Shown in pieces: positions 50,378 through 59,844 of a DNA stretch of 64,000 bases (the stretch's first letter is position 1; each line of letters starts with the position of its first letter). The stretch is from Ruminococcaceae bacterium UBA6353 (GTDB lineage Bacteria; Bacillota; Clostridia; Oscillospirales; Acutalibacteraceae). Under the pieces are notes generated by a model. It worked only from the letters and a program-made list of their open reading frames with translations. It searched no databases and was not told where the DNA came from. Location of the stretch: the NCBI GenBank assembly GCA_002437905.1, contig DJRT01000002.1:166076-230075 (forward strand), in the 5' to 3' direction. A program made the position numbers and the translations under genes.

Positions 50378-53352
50378 ACTATGCCTATACTGAAACCGAA
50401 GTGGATGTTCTTTTCGCTGAGCCGGTATTCCTCCGGCAGATCCGGGCCGCAGGAAGCACTGCCAAGGCCGGAGCACTTATAATCCACACGCACGAAGGTC
50501 GCCTCGGAGCGGCCAATCTCGTCCGTGTGCCGCGCCTGCTCCAGCTGCTGTCCGCTATACGGCAGCACACAGCACTCCATCTGCCCCTCCGCGCGGAAGA
50601 CCAGCGAATTCTCCATGCGCAGCTCCCGCACAGCGGTATGGTTGCCATGCTCCTGCGGGCGCACATACGGCACATACTCCGCAGCCGGTGTGCTCTGATA
50701 CCAGCCGGCCGTGGCAAAGTGGCTGCTGTCGCAATAATTCTCCAGCGGCCCCTTGCCGAAATACTCAAAGGCGGTATTCTTCTTGGCCAGAGCCAGCTCA
50801 AAGCCCAGCCGCGGCAGCCAGGTGCACTCCTCTTTCACCTGTCCGTCCAGGCTGAAACGCAGCGTACCGTCGGCAAAGGCCGAGACGCACAGCGTATAGC
50901 GGAAGAAGGGGCTACGGGAAACACCGGCCTGTGAGCAGGTAAAGCGGGCGGTATTGCCCCCAACCGCCACCGCATACACATGGGTAAAGGGCACATCCAC
51001 ATTTTCGCCCATCCAGATATCCCGTTTATACCACCGGCCGGCCATGCGCGCATCATTATCCGTAGCGGCGCGGAAGGCGGTCAGCGCCATCGGCTGCCGG
51101 AGCAGCTCACGGCCATCCAGCACAGCCGAGGACAGAGTGCCCAGCTGCTTATCCAGCGTATAGGTGAAGCGATCGCCGGCAGCCACGATATAGCGGCCAT
51201 CCTCCCGCAGCGGCAGCGGCTCCCCCTCCTGCAGCAGATTCTGCAGCTTCACCGGCAGCGCCTGCTGCAGGGTGCCCAGCTCCTGTCCGGCGGCATCCGC
51301 CAGCGTGACCGTGATAAAGCAGCCGTAGCGGCAGGCCGCCGGCAGCGCAGCGGCGGTATCCACCGTCGCCTCCCCGCCGGGGGCGGCGGCCACGGTCAGT
51401 GTGCGCTCCTCCAGCGTTTCGCCGTCGCAGGTGATCGCATAGCTGATGCGGCACTCGCTCAGGTCGGTAAAATCAAAGCGGTTCTGTATGGTCAGTCTGC
51501 CCGCCTGATAGGTAAAGCGGAAAGGCGCGTAGGCGGTTTTCACCTCATAGGTGCCGGCCTTGAAGGAGCGGTCAGAGAACACCAGGCCATCGCAGCAGAA
51601 ATTGCCGTCATCCGTTTTTTCATCCGGGAAATCGCCGCCGTATTTCTGCACGCCGTCCACCAGCGCCACATGGTCGCACCACTCCCAGATGCAGCCGCCG
51701 ACCAGCCGATCGTGCTGGTAGAAGGTCTCTACATAATCCCAAATACCGCCGGGGCCATTGCCCATGGCGTGGGCGTACTCACACAGGAAGATCGGCTGGC
51801 TGGTCTCCTCCCCCTGCGCCCATTTCTCCAGCTGCGGGATGCCGGGGTACATCCACGAAAACACACTGGTCCGGTCGCGGTTTTCGGTTGACCAGGCAAA
51901 CACTTCTTCCGCCTTTTGGTACTTCTTCTCCAGCGCCTCCGTATCCTTGCCCAGCTTGCGGGCCTCCTCCAGCTGCTGCTTCAGGCTGTTGCGGGCGCCC
52001 ATGTTGATATCATACGCGCGAGAAGCATCCTCGGCGTGCAGCAGACGGACCGGATCCTGTGCCCGCAGGTATTCCAGCATCGCGATATGGTTCGGGCCGT
52101 GGCCACTCTCATTGCCCACCGACCACATGAAAATGCTGATGTGGTTCTTATCCCGGCCATAGGCACGCGCCATGCGTTCCACATGCTCGGCCTTCCACTT
52201 CGGGTTGGTACAGGGCCAGATGGGATCCTCCACATCGAAACCGTACCCTACATTCGCCAGACGGCGCAAAAATCCGTGCGTCTCAATATCCGTTTCCAGC
52301 ACCACATACAGGCCAAGCTCGTCACAGTAGTCCAGGAAGCGCGGTGACGGCGGATAGTGCGAGGTGCGCACGGTGTTCATATTCAGGGACTTCATCAGCC
52401 GCAGATCCCGCAGAATATCCTCATCGCTCATCACCCAGCCGTTCACCGGGTGCGAATCATGGTGGTTGACCCCCTTGAATTTGATCTTCTGCCCATTGAT
52501 CAGGATGGTGCCCTCCGGCGTCACCGCAATGCTGCGGAAACCGATGCGCTGGGTGATCTGCTCACCGGCGTGGCACACCGTGAGGGTGTACAGATACGGC
52601 TTTTCGGCATTCCACAGCACCGGGTTCGTCACCTGCAGAGCCGCGTGGCCGTTCTCATCGCACACGGCGGTGGCCAGCGTCTTTTTGCCGTCTGCAATGG
52701 TCAGCGCCGCACCGGGCACAGCCTGTACGGTAACGCTGCCGTCAATATCCGTGCGGATATCCAGATCTACCACATGGCCGACCGGGCGCTCCAGTATGTA
52801 CACATCGCGGAAGATGCCGTTCTGGCGGAAATGATCCTGATCCTCCAGATAGGAGCCGGAGCACCACTTGCGCACCACCACGCGCAGCCGGTTTTTCCCC
52901 GGCTGCACAAAGGCCGTCAAGTCAAATTCCGCCTGCAGATGGCTGCCCTCAGTGAAACCGACATAGCAGCCATTGACATAGACCGCCGCATGGGAGGAAA
53001 CGCCCTCCAGCACCAGGTAGGTCTGCTTGCCGTCCGCACCGGCTGTGAAATCCCGCTCATAAAAGCCGGCCGGGTTCTCCATCGGCACATACGGCGGATC
53101 CACCGGAAACGGATAGTTGATATTGCTGTAATTCGGCTGCTCGTACCCGGTATTCTGCCAGGTGGAGGGAACCGTGACCGTATCCCATTTGTCAATCGCG
53201 GCGTCCTCGGCAACGGCATCGCCATCCTTGAAATAGGCGAAATGCCACTGGCCATTCAGCAGCTGATACTCAGCCGCTCCGGCCGGAATATAGTAGCTGC
53301 GCTGGGGCAGGCGGTTTTCAGAGGTCTTTTCCCAATTTTCATAATAGCGCAT
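50374..53352 (-). CDS. lacZ: Beta-galactosidase, LacZ type (GH2)
   Basis: The 992-residue protein has the full LacZ domain order: sugar-binding jelly roll (about 35-215), Ig-like domain, TIM barrel, second Ig-like domain and the large C-terminal beta-sandwich. The acid/base Glu is in SVGNESGHGPN and the nucleophile Glu in FLCEYAHAMGNGPGG. No signal peptide is present. It starts at 53352 with AAAGGAG upstream and has a strong promoter at 53380-53408. Confidence 0.96.
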   Translation of the reverse strand: MRYYENWEKTSENRLPQRSYYIPAGAAEYQLLNGQWHFAYFKDGDAVAEDAAIDKWDTVTVPSTWQNTGYEQPNYSNINYPFPVDPPYVPMENPAGFYERDFTAGADGKQTYLVLEGVSSHAAVYVNGCYVGFTEGSHLQAEFDLTAFVQPGKNRLRVVVRKWCSGSYLEDQDHFRQNGIFRDVYILERPVGHVVDLDIRTDIDGSVTVQAVPGAALTIADGKKTLATAVCDENGHAALQVTNPVLWNAEKPYLYTLTVCHAGEQITQRIGFRSIAVTPEGTILINGQKIKFKGVNHHDSHPVNGWVMSDEDILRDLRLMKSLNMNTVRTSHYPPSPRFLDYCDELGLYVVLETDIETHGFLRRLANVGYGFDVEDPIWPCTNPKWKAEHVERMARAYGRDKNHISIFMWSVGNESGHGPNHIAMLEYLRAQDPVRLLHAEDASRAYDINMGARNSLKQQLEEARKLGKDTEALEKKYQKAEEVFAWSTENRDRTSVFSWMYPGIPQLEKWAQGEETSQPIFLCEYAHAMGNGPGGIWDYVETFYQHDRLVGGCIWEWCDHVALVDGVQKYGGDFPDEKTDDGNFCCDGLVFSDRSFKAGTYEVKTAYAPFRFTYQAGRLTIQNRFDFTDLSECRISYAITCDGETLEERTLTVAAAPGGEATVDTAAALPAACRYGCFITVTLADAAGQELGTLQQALPVKLQNLLQEGEPLPLREDGRYIVAAGDRFTYTLDKQLGTLSSAVLDGRELLRQPMALTAFRAATDNDARMAGRWYKRDIWMGENVDVPFTHVYAVAVGGNTARFTCSQAGVSRSPFFRYTLCVSAFADGTLRFSLDGQVKEECTWLPRLGFELALAKKNTAFEYFGKGPLENYCDSSHFATAGWYQSTPAAEYVPYVRPQEHGNHTAVRELRMENSLVFRAEGQMECCVLPYSGQQLEQARHTDEIGRSEATFVRVDYKCSGLGSASCGPDLPEEYRLSEKNIHFGFSIGIV

Positions 53353-53379
53353 TGGATCAACTCCTTTCAATTCACAGCC

Positions 53380-53408
53380 ATTATACGGAAGTCCGCCCAA
53401 AAAATCAA
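53380..53408 (-). promoter_or_regulatory. Promoter of lacZ
   Basis: On the minus strand TTGATT (53403-53408), 17 bp, TATAAT (53380-53385), with two 11-bp direct repeats just upstream. Confidence 0.8.
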
Positions 53409-53412
53409 CTGT

Positions 53413-53443
53413 TTTTTGTTGCAATCTATGCATTTTTGTTGCA
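53413..53443 (-). promoter_or_regulatory. Two direct repeats upstream of the lacZ -35 box
   Basis: TGCAACAAAAA occurs twice on the minus strand (53413-53423 and 53433-53443), starts 20 bp apart, about two helix turns. This same-face arrangement next to the -35 box is typical of AraC-type activator sites. Confidence 0.5.
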
Positions 53444-53794
53444 TCAAAACACATTCTGCCAGATGGGCAGCTCGGTTGTCCGCAGGCGCTCCAGCTGCGC
53501 CCGGCAAAGCGCCACGGTCTGCCGCAGCTCGTCCTCATCCCCACCGGCCGCCACGGCCGGCAGCACGGCAACGGTCTCTTCAATGCCGGAAAGGTCAGCG
53601 TGGCTCATAAAGCAGGGAAACAGGCGCGTACGCCGCGTATATTCCGTGCGGAAATTCTCGGCTGCCGCCGGCGTAGGCAGGGCATCCAGCGTCTCCAGCA
53701 GCCGGTCGATCTGCCGGTGCTGGTATACCTGCGATGCCACGCAAAGCCCCACCACAGCCAGCAGCAGCAATAGCCCGATCCACAAGCGTCTCAT
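53444..53794 (-). CDS. DUF4363 family protein
   Basis: The 116-residue protein has an N-terminal membrane anchor or signal helix (about 4-22) and a short helical extracytoplasmic domain, matching the DUF4363 family that accompanies DUF421/YetF genes in Clostridia. GGGGGAT precedes the ATG. It lies 12 bp after the DUF421 gene and probably forms a pair with it. Function is unknown. Confidence 0.8.
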   Translation of the reverse strand: MRRLWIGLLLLLAVVGLCVASQVYQHRQIDRLLETLDALPTPAAAENFRTEYTRRTRLFPCFMSHADLSGIEETVAVLPAVAAGGDEDELRQTVALCRAQLERLRTTELPIWQNVF

Positions 53795-53806
53795 GCCCTA
53801 TCCCCC

Positions 53807-54484
53807 TTACTTCACATCGTCGGCCGTCAGCAAAAAGCACTCGCCGGTCTTGGTGGCCGTCAGCAGGAACACCTGCTCCAGGGGGCAGCGTTTCTGCCGC
53901 AGCGTCTTCTGTAGCCAGCGGTCATCCAGGCCGCACAGCTGCAGCCCCCAATCCGAGCGTTTGCCATCGCTGACCACCACCACCGGCATACCGGTGTCCG
54001 GCAGCTCCTTTTTCACATCCCCGGCTGTGGCCGCCTGAAAGCGGGGATAACAATAGGCCGTGATGTGCCCATTGGTTTCTGCAATGGCATATTGCACCTG
54101 CCGCAGGTCGAAGATCTCCTGCTGGCGCAGGGATTCCACCAGATCGTCCACCGTGATGCGCAGGCGGCGCATGGTTTTTTCCTCCACATGCCCATCCTTG
54201 ATAATCGGCACCGGCGATCCACTGATCGCCCTGGAAAGGGTCGGAAATTTCAGCATCAGGCAGGATAGCAGCAGCTCCAGCCCGACCAGCACCAGGATCG
54301 GCAGCACGCCGTTCAGCAGCGGCAGGCCGTTTTCCTGCATCGGCACCGAGGCCAGATCAGACAGCAGCAGCGTCACCACCAGCTCCGATGGCTGCAGCTC
54401 ACCGATCTGCCGCTTGCCCATCAGCCGCATGGCCACCATCAGCAGAAAATACAGGATCACCGTCCGGATGACCGAGATGCACAT
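53807..54484 (-). CDS. YetF/DUF421 family membrane protein
   Basis: The 225-residue protein has three N-terminal helices with the family segment RLMGKRQIGELQPSELVVTLLLSDLA and a cytoplasmic DUF421 domain with PVPIIKDGHV and LRQQEIFDLRQVQYAI. YetF-like proteins are linked to spore or envelope physiology in some Firmicutes, but the function is not established. GAGG precedes the ATG at 54484. It is followed directly by the DUF4363 gene. Confidence 0.88.
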   Translation of the reverse strand: MCISVIRTVILYFLLMVAMRLMGKRQIGELQPSELVVTLLLSDLASVPMQENGLPLLNGVLPILVLVGLELLLSCLMLKFPTLSRAISGSPVPIIKDGHVEEKTMRRLRITVDDLVESLRQQEIFDLRQVQYAIAETNGHITAYCYPRFQAATAGDVKKELPDTGMPVVVVSDGKRSDWGLQLCGLDDRWLQKTLRQKRCPLEQVFLLTATKTGECFLLTADDVK

Positions 54485-54565
54485 ATTCCTCGCCCCTTTT
54501 TATTGCTAAAAAGAGGTTGCCCGCCCACAAAAGGGATTATACACCCCGGCACAGCGCCCCCCGGC

Positions 54566-54602
54566 AAAAAAGGACGGCGCATCCGCTAAGACGCGCCGTC
54601 CC
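54566..54602 (-). terminator. Terminator of the GDSL hydrolase gene
   Basis: A 9-bp GC stem (54572-54580 with 54593-54601) is followed on the minus strand by TTTTTT. Confidence 0.8.
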
Positions 54603-54607
54603 TGGCT

Positions 54608-55279
54608 TTATTCTTCAACTGACGGACAATGGTCATAATCAAAATCGCAGGCCTCCAGAAACGCCTTTGCCATCAGCGTGGCGCCCATCTGGTTCGGATG
54701 CACCCTGTCCCAGGCGATGCAGGAGGAATGACGGATGTGCAAAAACGCCTCATACAGCGCCTGGAAATCCACCAGGCGGCATCCGTACTGATCCGCCAGC
54801 TCCCGGCAGATTGCCCCGTATTCGTCCATTCGCCGGCGCATGGGGTCGTCCCGGTTCGGCTCCATATAGTAGGGCGTCAGCAGGAAGAGCCCTTTGACGG
54901 TATCCTTGACCGCCAGGATCATCTTCTCCACATTTTCCCGGTATTCCTCCGGGGAGACCGCTGCATCCGGTATGGCCGGCGAATCAAACTGCCGCCACAC
55001 ATCATTGATGCCGATACAGATGGACACCCACTGCGGCTTCAGCGCCACCACATCGCGGTCGTAGCGGGCCAGCAGATCCCGGCTGGTATTACCGCTGATG
55101 CCGGAATTGGTCACCCGGATATTCCGCTCCGGATACCAGGCCACCAGCATATTTTCGATCACGCGCACATAGCTGCGGCCGACATTATCGAACAGCCCCT
55201 CACCAACCGGCTGCGCGCTGCCCATATCCGTAACCGAATCCCCGGCAAACACAATTCGGTCTCCGTTTTCAAAAATCAT
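54608..55279 (-). CDS. SGNH/GDSL family hydrolase
   Basis: The 223-residue esterase-like protein has block I AGDSVTDMG (catalytic Ser), block II SGISGNTSRDLL (Gly), block III GINDVWRQ (Asn) and block V WDRVHPNQMG (Asp and His). No signal peptide is seen. Enzymes of this type often deacetylate sugars, which would suit a glycan-using organism. The ATG at 55279 follows GGGAGA; a longer in-frame start lacks a ribosome site. Confidence 0.9.
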   Translation of the reverse strand: MIFENGDRIVFAGDSVTDMGSAQPVGEGLFDNVGRSYVRVIENMLVAWYPERNIRVTNSGISGNTSRDLLARYDRDVVALKPQWVSICIGINDVWRQFDSPAIPDAAVSPEEYRENVEKMILAVKDTVKGLFLLTPYYMEPNRDDPMRRRMDEYGAICRELADQYGCRLVDFQALYEAFLHIRHSSCIAWDRVHPNQMGATLMAKAFLEACDFDYDHCPSVEE

Positions 55280-55378
55280 TGCGCTCTCTCCCTTCGCGGA
55301 GAATTCTATCACACAAACGCTTTCACCGCAAGCCTCAATTTGGCAGGAGGTTATTCCCCCAAACCCGGCCAAACAAAA

Positions 55379-55975
55379 CTACCGCCGCGCTCCTCCGCCC
55401 TTGGAAAACACCTTCATGCCCACGCCGGAATCCTGTATCAGGATATCCCCCGGCAGACGGGAAAACCTGACCGTTACGAACAGGTCGCCGGCAGCCCCCG
55501 AAAGGTTGATCACCTGGATCAGGTACACCACCCAAAACCACTCGGCCGGAACAAGGCAGTTAATAACCGCCAGAACAATCCCCCAGAACACGATCGGTGC
55601 CAAAGCAATAAATACATAGGCGCCTTTCCCGTAATAATCCCGGCTGCCGGCAAAGGTGTACATCCCCGTAAAGCCGTACCGGACCTTTTTCGTTCCGCAA
55701 AGCTTCATCGCAGCACCGTGGACAAGCTCATGCAAAACCATATAAAGAACCATGGCGACAAGCAGAACGGCAAACCGCAGGAAGTAACCGGCCATCCCGT
55801 CCTGCATACGGAACACGGAAGAAAGCGGCACAAAAAACTGCATAACCACCACCAGGACAGCCGCTATGACGATCGCCAGCACATTCACGATCACGGCAGC
55901 CTTTTTATCCCTCTGGAGGTCAACCGAGTAAATCTCACGATATCCATCGGGCAGATTGCCAACAGCTTTCATCAT
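55379..55975 (-). CDS. DUF3267 family putative membrane metallopeptidase
   Basis: The 198-residue protein has about four membrane helices and the zincin motif HELVHGA (HExxH) at the end of a helix, the arrangement of DUF3267 proteins. A following hydrophobic segment with FIALAPIVFWG fits the family. It starts at 55975 (MMKAV), where GGGGGTG is the only weak ribosome site. It lies 19 bp downstream of the CapA-like gene and is likely co-transcribed with it. The substrate is unknown. Confidence 0.8.
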   Translation of the reverse strand: MMKAVGNLPDGYREIYSVDLQRDKKAAVIVNVLAIVIAAVLVVVMQFFVPLSSVFRMQDGMAGYFLRFAVLLVAMVLYMVLHELVHGAAMKLCGTKKVRYGFTGMYTFAGSRDYYGKGAYVFIALAPIVFWGIVLAVINCLVPAEWFWVVYLIQVINLSGAAGDLFVTVRFSRLPGDILIQDSGVGMKVFSKGGGARR

Positions 55976-55994
55976 ATCTTTTCCGCACCCCCGC

Positions 55995-57161
55995 TTATCG
56001 GATATTCTGCCAGTCCCGGATCTCTGCCTGCAGCGCCCGGTAGGTGTCAACCTCGTTGCGGTAGCCCATTTCCATCAGCGTGGCGATCAGCTCATGATGC
56101 GCCTCACAGCAGAGGACATTGCGCAGACGCTTGACCGCCTCGGCATCCCCCTCCAGCATCTCCGGGCGAAACGCCAGCATACCGGCATAATGCGGCCCGA
56201 TTATCGTACACCAGATCTTGAACAGGCGCAGCAGCTCACCGCGGTCGGTGATCGGCCGGCACAGGGCGTCCAGGTAGCGATCGAACCGCGCTTTTGCCCC
56301 GCCGGTAAGCAGAGCCAGCGGCTCATCCACCGAGCCGAAATGATACGGATGCAGCTGCATGGTAATACCGGCCGTTGTAAACTCCAGCTCTGTCATGTAC
56401 CCATAGTACCAGGCGCTGTCCGGCGCGGCAGCATAGGCCTCCGGCTCGGTGGGAAAATAGAAATTCCCCATGCTGTACACAATGGGCTTGCCCTCATAGA
56501 TCTCGTATCCCTGTGGGCAATGGGTGTGCATGGCAATGACCGCGTCCGCCCCCAGCCGGGTCCACAGGCGATACCAGTCATTCTTTTTCGGCGAAGGGAA
56601 CGGATTGTTCTCGTTGCCGCCATGGAAGTACACCACCACATATTCCGCTGTTTTCTTTTCCTCGGCAATGCGGTCAGCCAGCCGCAGGGGCGCATAGCCG
56701 GCGCTGCCCGGCGTGGTGGCGGTGGCAGTGCCGAACTCGTTTTCGCAGGCGGCAATCACCGCCACGCGGATGCCGTCCTTTTCAAACCGCAGCGCCCGGT
56801 AGGCATCGTCCAGCGTTTCGCCGGCGCCCGCCCAGGCAATGCCGTTCTCCCGCAAGCACTCCCATGTGGAGCGCATCCCGGCCTCTCCGAAATCGCCGAA
56901 GTGGTTATTCGCCAGACCGACCGCATCTACGCCCAGCGCCTTCAAAAAGGCCACACAGTGGCGCGAGGAGCGCAGGGCCGGGCCGCTTTTGATAATCTCC
57001 CCCGCCGTGGAGTCATACAGCACATTCTCCAGATTGACCATGCGAAAATCTGCCCCATCAAATACCGGCTTTACCGACCGCACACGCTCGGCGGCATTTT
57101 CCGGCGTGATACCGCCATCCCGGCACCGGAAAGACACATCGCTGCCAAACAGAATTTTCAT
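55995..57161 (-). CDS. CapA family protein (calcineurin-like metallophosphatase fold)
   Basis: The 388-residue protein resembles the poly-gamma-glutamate synthesis protein CapA: GSDVSF near the N terminus, NLENVL, LANNHFGDFGEAG, VYFHGGNEN and AMHTHCPQGYEIYEGKPIVYSMGNF. These supply the metal ligands of the PGA_cap fold. It lacks a signal peptide and capsule genes are absent, so it may act on a different substrate inside the cell. GGGGGA precedes the ATG. Confidence 0.88.
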   Translation of the reverse strand: MKILFGSDVSFRCRDGGITPENAAERVRSVKPVFDGADFRMVNLENVLYDSTAGEIIKSGPALRSSRHCVAFLKALGVDAVGLANNHFGDFGEAGMRSTWECLRENGIAWAGAGETLDDAYRALRFEKDGIRVAVIAACENEFGTATATTPGSAGYAPLRLADRIAEEKKTAEYVVVYFHGGNENNPFPSPKKNDWYRLWTRLGADAVIAMHTHCPQGYEIYEGKPIVYSMGNFYFPTEPEAYAAAPDSAWYYGYMTELEFTTAGITMQLHPYHFGSVDEPLALLTGGAKARFDRYLDALCRPITDRGELLRLFKIWCTIIGPHYAGMLAFRPEMLEGDAEAVKRLRNVLCCEAHHELIATLMEMGYRNEVDTYRALQAEIRDWQNIR

Positions 57162-57287
57162 ACCCCATTCCCCCGTCCTTGTTTTTCACGCGCAGTATAC
57201 CATACTCCACGGAAAACCGCAAGAAAAAAGCACCATTTTTGCGCCGGGGAGGCGGAATAACTCCAAAAGAAGGGCTTAAAACAGGCA

Positions 57288-58493
57288 TTATTCGAAATAC
57301 CCGATATAGCGTATCTCCGTTTTATCCTCCGGAAACAGAAATGCATACAGATCAACAAAATAATCGTCGGTCATGCTGGCAATATAGTCTGTTACAAGCT
57401 GATCCGGTGCTGTTTTTTCATAAGGAAAATCTCTTTTATAATGCGCTTTGTTCACGAAGTCAATGTGATGTGTAAATATCGGCGAATCGAAACGGCTGTT
57501 TTTAAGATCCGAAAGCAATTTCTCATAAACCCTTGCCATCATGGGCTTTACGGTCTGCCGCATAGCGGATTTTACCGAATCATTTTTGTATATCCGCTCG
57601 TAATTATCCGCCTTTGCCTTTTTCAGCGCCGCAAAATGCGCGCTGTCCATTTTGATATACGGCTTTTTATAGCTGTTTTCGATGATATTCACGATCAGGT
57701 TGTTGATGATCTCGGCATTGTAGGCACCGATAGCACCGCTCTCAAACGCGGCATTGGAGACGATGTGTGCCCGCTCGGCATCCTGCCTGTCCTTGCCAAG
57801 ATACGCAATGATGTCCGATATACGCACAACACAGCCCTCCAGCGTAGCCGGGACCAATTGGCGGACATACTTTTTATCGGTGTAGCACGCCTCAATCTGT
57901 CTGTCAAACGCCTCAAAGCTCTCCAGCGGCTTTGGACGATACTCCGAAAGCTCCATCTCACCGTCATGCGCGGCGATCCCATTAAGGGTCTGCAGCGTGA
58001 TATTGTACGGGAAAATTTTATCCAGCACTCTTACCGAATGGATATTGTGGCTGAAGTGCCTGCCGGTATGCGAAAACAACAGGTCATCGAGAAATTCCTC
58101 TCCCGCGTGACCGAACGGCGTATGCCCTATATCATGGCCGAGCGCAATGGCCTCGATCAGATCAAGGTTAAGGCCCAGCGCCTTGCCGATCGTGCGCGCT
58201 ATGCGGGAGACCAGCTGGACATGCAGTATGCGGCGTGTGATATCATCATTTTTATAAAATGAAAACACCTGCGTTTTGTCCGCATACCGGTTGAAATACG
58301 GGCAATGGAGGATCTTATCGTTATCCCGTATAAACGCCGTGCGGATAGCGGTTGCTTTATCCCGTCCGTTATCCCGGCGCAGAGCGTTTTCTTCATTGAA
58401 TGCAAACGCCGAAAGCGGATCGTTCCTCCGGTCCTTTTCTATCTGTTCTGAAATCGCATCGGAAAGCTTTTCGTAATTCAGCACAATACTCAC
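57288..58493 (-). CDS. dgt: dGTPase-type deoxynucleoside triphosphohydrolase, HD domain
   Basis: The 401-residue protein has the HD signature ALGHDIGHTPFGHAGEEFLD plus an N-terminal RTAFIRDNDKILHCPYFNRYADKTQVF segment typical of dGTPase (dGTP to deoxyguanosine and triphosphate), and a later HD-family helix. It would control dNTP pools. The start is a GTG at 58493 with a poor ribosome site; the GTG nine codons' distance downstream in the same frame at 58481-58484 is an alternative region, and there is no better ATG. Confidence 0.9.
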   Translation of the reverse strand: MSIVLNYEKLSDAISEQIEKDRRNDPLSAFAFNEENALRRDNGRDKATAIRTAFIRDNDKILHCPYFNRYADKTQVFSFYKNDDITRRILHVQLVSRIARTIGKALGLNLDLIEAIALGHDIGHTPFGHAGEEFLDDLLFSHTGRHFSHNIHSVRVLDKIFPYNITLQTLNGIAAHDGEMELSEYRPKPLESFEAFDRQIEACYTDKKYVRQLVPATLEGCVVRISDIIAYLGKDRQDAERAHIVSNAAFESGAIGAYNAEIINNLIVNIIENSYKKPYIKMDSAHFAALKKAKADNYERIYKNDSVKSAMRQTVKPMMARVYEKLLSDLKNSRFDSPIFTHHIDFVNKAHYKRDFPYEKTAPDQLVTDYIASMTDDYFVDLYAFLFPEDKTEIRYIGYFE

Positions 58494-58551
58494 CCGGAAG
58501 AATTATAGCACAAAAATTGACGGGATGCAATTTCTGTGTTAATACCATGCC

Positions 58552-58932
58552 TTAGGCGGCTTTCAACAACCCAGCCAGGAAGACCTCCTCCATTGACAAC
58601 TGCCCCTTACAGATATCATCAAAGAGCTCTGCCTCGTCACACATGATCTGATCCGGTTCAGGCAAACCATACACATTGACAAGATCGTCTTTGGCCAGTT
58701 CGATCGCCTGTTCCACCATGTCAACATCCCAAAGATCCTTCGGCAGAGCATATCGAACAGCATCTTCCGTATAAACATAGTCACTCCGATATAACGCCCC
58801 TGCCGCAAGCAATTCTTCCAGCCTGTCCGTCAGATCATCCAGCCTCCAAAGAAGCTGCTTCTCCGGTGAAGGATAACTCCTGTCATAGTCTCTATCCAAA
58901 ATGTATGGCCGATATCTGTCATAAAACCTCAT
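58552..58932 (-). CDS. Small orphan acidic protein
   Basis: The 126-residue protein is not recognised. It is rich in Asp, Glu, Tyr and Leu, begins MRFYDRYRPYILDRDYDRSYP and appears helical in the middle, with no membrane segment or Cys. AAAGGTGG precedes the ATG at 58932. It follows the ClpP-like gene by about 115 bp on the same strand. Function unknown. Confidence 0.65.
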   Translation of the reverse strand: MRFYDRYRPYILDRDYDRSYPSPEKQLLWRLDDLTDRLEELLAAGALYRSDYVYTEDAVRYALPKDLWDVDMVEQAIELAKDDLVNVYGLPEPDQIMCDEAELFDDICKGQLSMEEVFLAGLLKAA

Positions 58933-59047
58933 TGGACTACCACCTTTCAAGTGCTTTGAATCTGTGCCCGCAGCTTGCTTCACTTCTTCCTGCGTTTTCC
59001 GGAAGCCTTGCTGCTTGCGGCATTGTCTCCATCCCACGGTATTTCGC

Positions 59048-59605
59048 CTATTTGTAGTATTTATCTGCCAGTTTCAATGTGATCGCCTCATCGGCCGGAA
59101 TATACCATTCGGCTTTTCGACTGATGTAATCACGCAGTGTTTCCTCTTTGACCATGGATCTGCCGACGACCTCCGCAATGAGCATTTCCTGCAGACGGAT
59201 CGTTTCGTTTAACTCCTGTTTGATCCCTTCGGTCTTGTCAACAGCAAACAGAGATATGTCATGAAACATCAGTGTTGCCGCTTCACCGACAAACCGTTTC
59301 ACACCAGAAAGCCACACCCACAGGGCCATACTCATGCAGGAACCGATGCATACCGTATGGACAGGTGTTTTGCTTCTTTTAATGATATCAACAAGTGCCA
59401 GGCCGTCATATAGGCTTCCTCCATAGGAATTGATAAAAAGGCGGATGGGCTCCCGCTCCCAATCCTTGTAAATCTCTTCCTTTTTGTCATCATCGTAATT
59501 GATTTCAAATATTTCCTGGATAATCTCTTTGACCGCATTCTGTGATATCCGGTCGCTCAAAAGTAAGTTGCGTTTGCGGTGTTCAGGCTGTTTTTCTGTG
59601 CTCAT
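59048..59605 (-). CDS. ClpP-like serine protease (SDH family)
   Basis: The 185-residue protein has the ClpP fold motifs: FINSYGGSLYDGLALVD (the oxyanion NSxGG), Ser92 in GSCMSMA and His115 in LMFHDIS, giving two of the three catalytic residues clearly. It is divergent from housekeeping ClpP, and no ClpX or ClpA is nearby. An AGGAGA sequence precedes the ATG at 59605. It may be an accessory or phage-derived ClpP paralogue that processes specific substrates. Confidence 0.85.
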   Translation of the reverse strand: MSTEKQPEHRKRNLLLSDRISQNAVKEIIQEIFEINYDDDKKEEIYKDWEREPIRLFINSYGGSLYDGLALVDIIKRSKTPVHTVCIGSCMSMALWVWLSGVKRFVGEAATLMFHDISLFAVDKTEGIKQELNETIRLQEMLIAEVVGRSMVKEETLRDYISRKAEWYIPADEAITLKLADKYYK

Positions 59606-59768
59606 AAGTACTCTCCTTTTTATTTTTTCTGCCAATCAGAATTCTTTACTCTCCTTTCTCCCGACGGCGTTTAAATTATAGAACATTCCATGCACCATTA
59701 TTGGTTCACGGAAAGCTCCCGCATTTTAACGATCGTCTGGGAACCCGGATCATGCTCAGGCACATAAC

Positions 59769-59806
59769 AGAAACAGAGCCGCGATTTTATCGCGGCTCTG
59801 TTTTTG
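59769..59806. terminator. Terminator between the WYL regulator and ClpP-like genes
   Basis: A perfect 15-bp stem (59771-59785 with 59789-59803) with a 3-nt loop and T-run on the right. The 240-bp gap at 59606-59844 holds nothing else that I can identify. Confidence 0.85.
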
Positions 59807-59844
59807 GTTATGGCAGGCATTGACCGGCTTGCGGGCTGTCCTGT

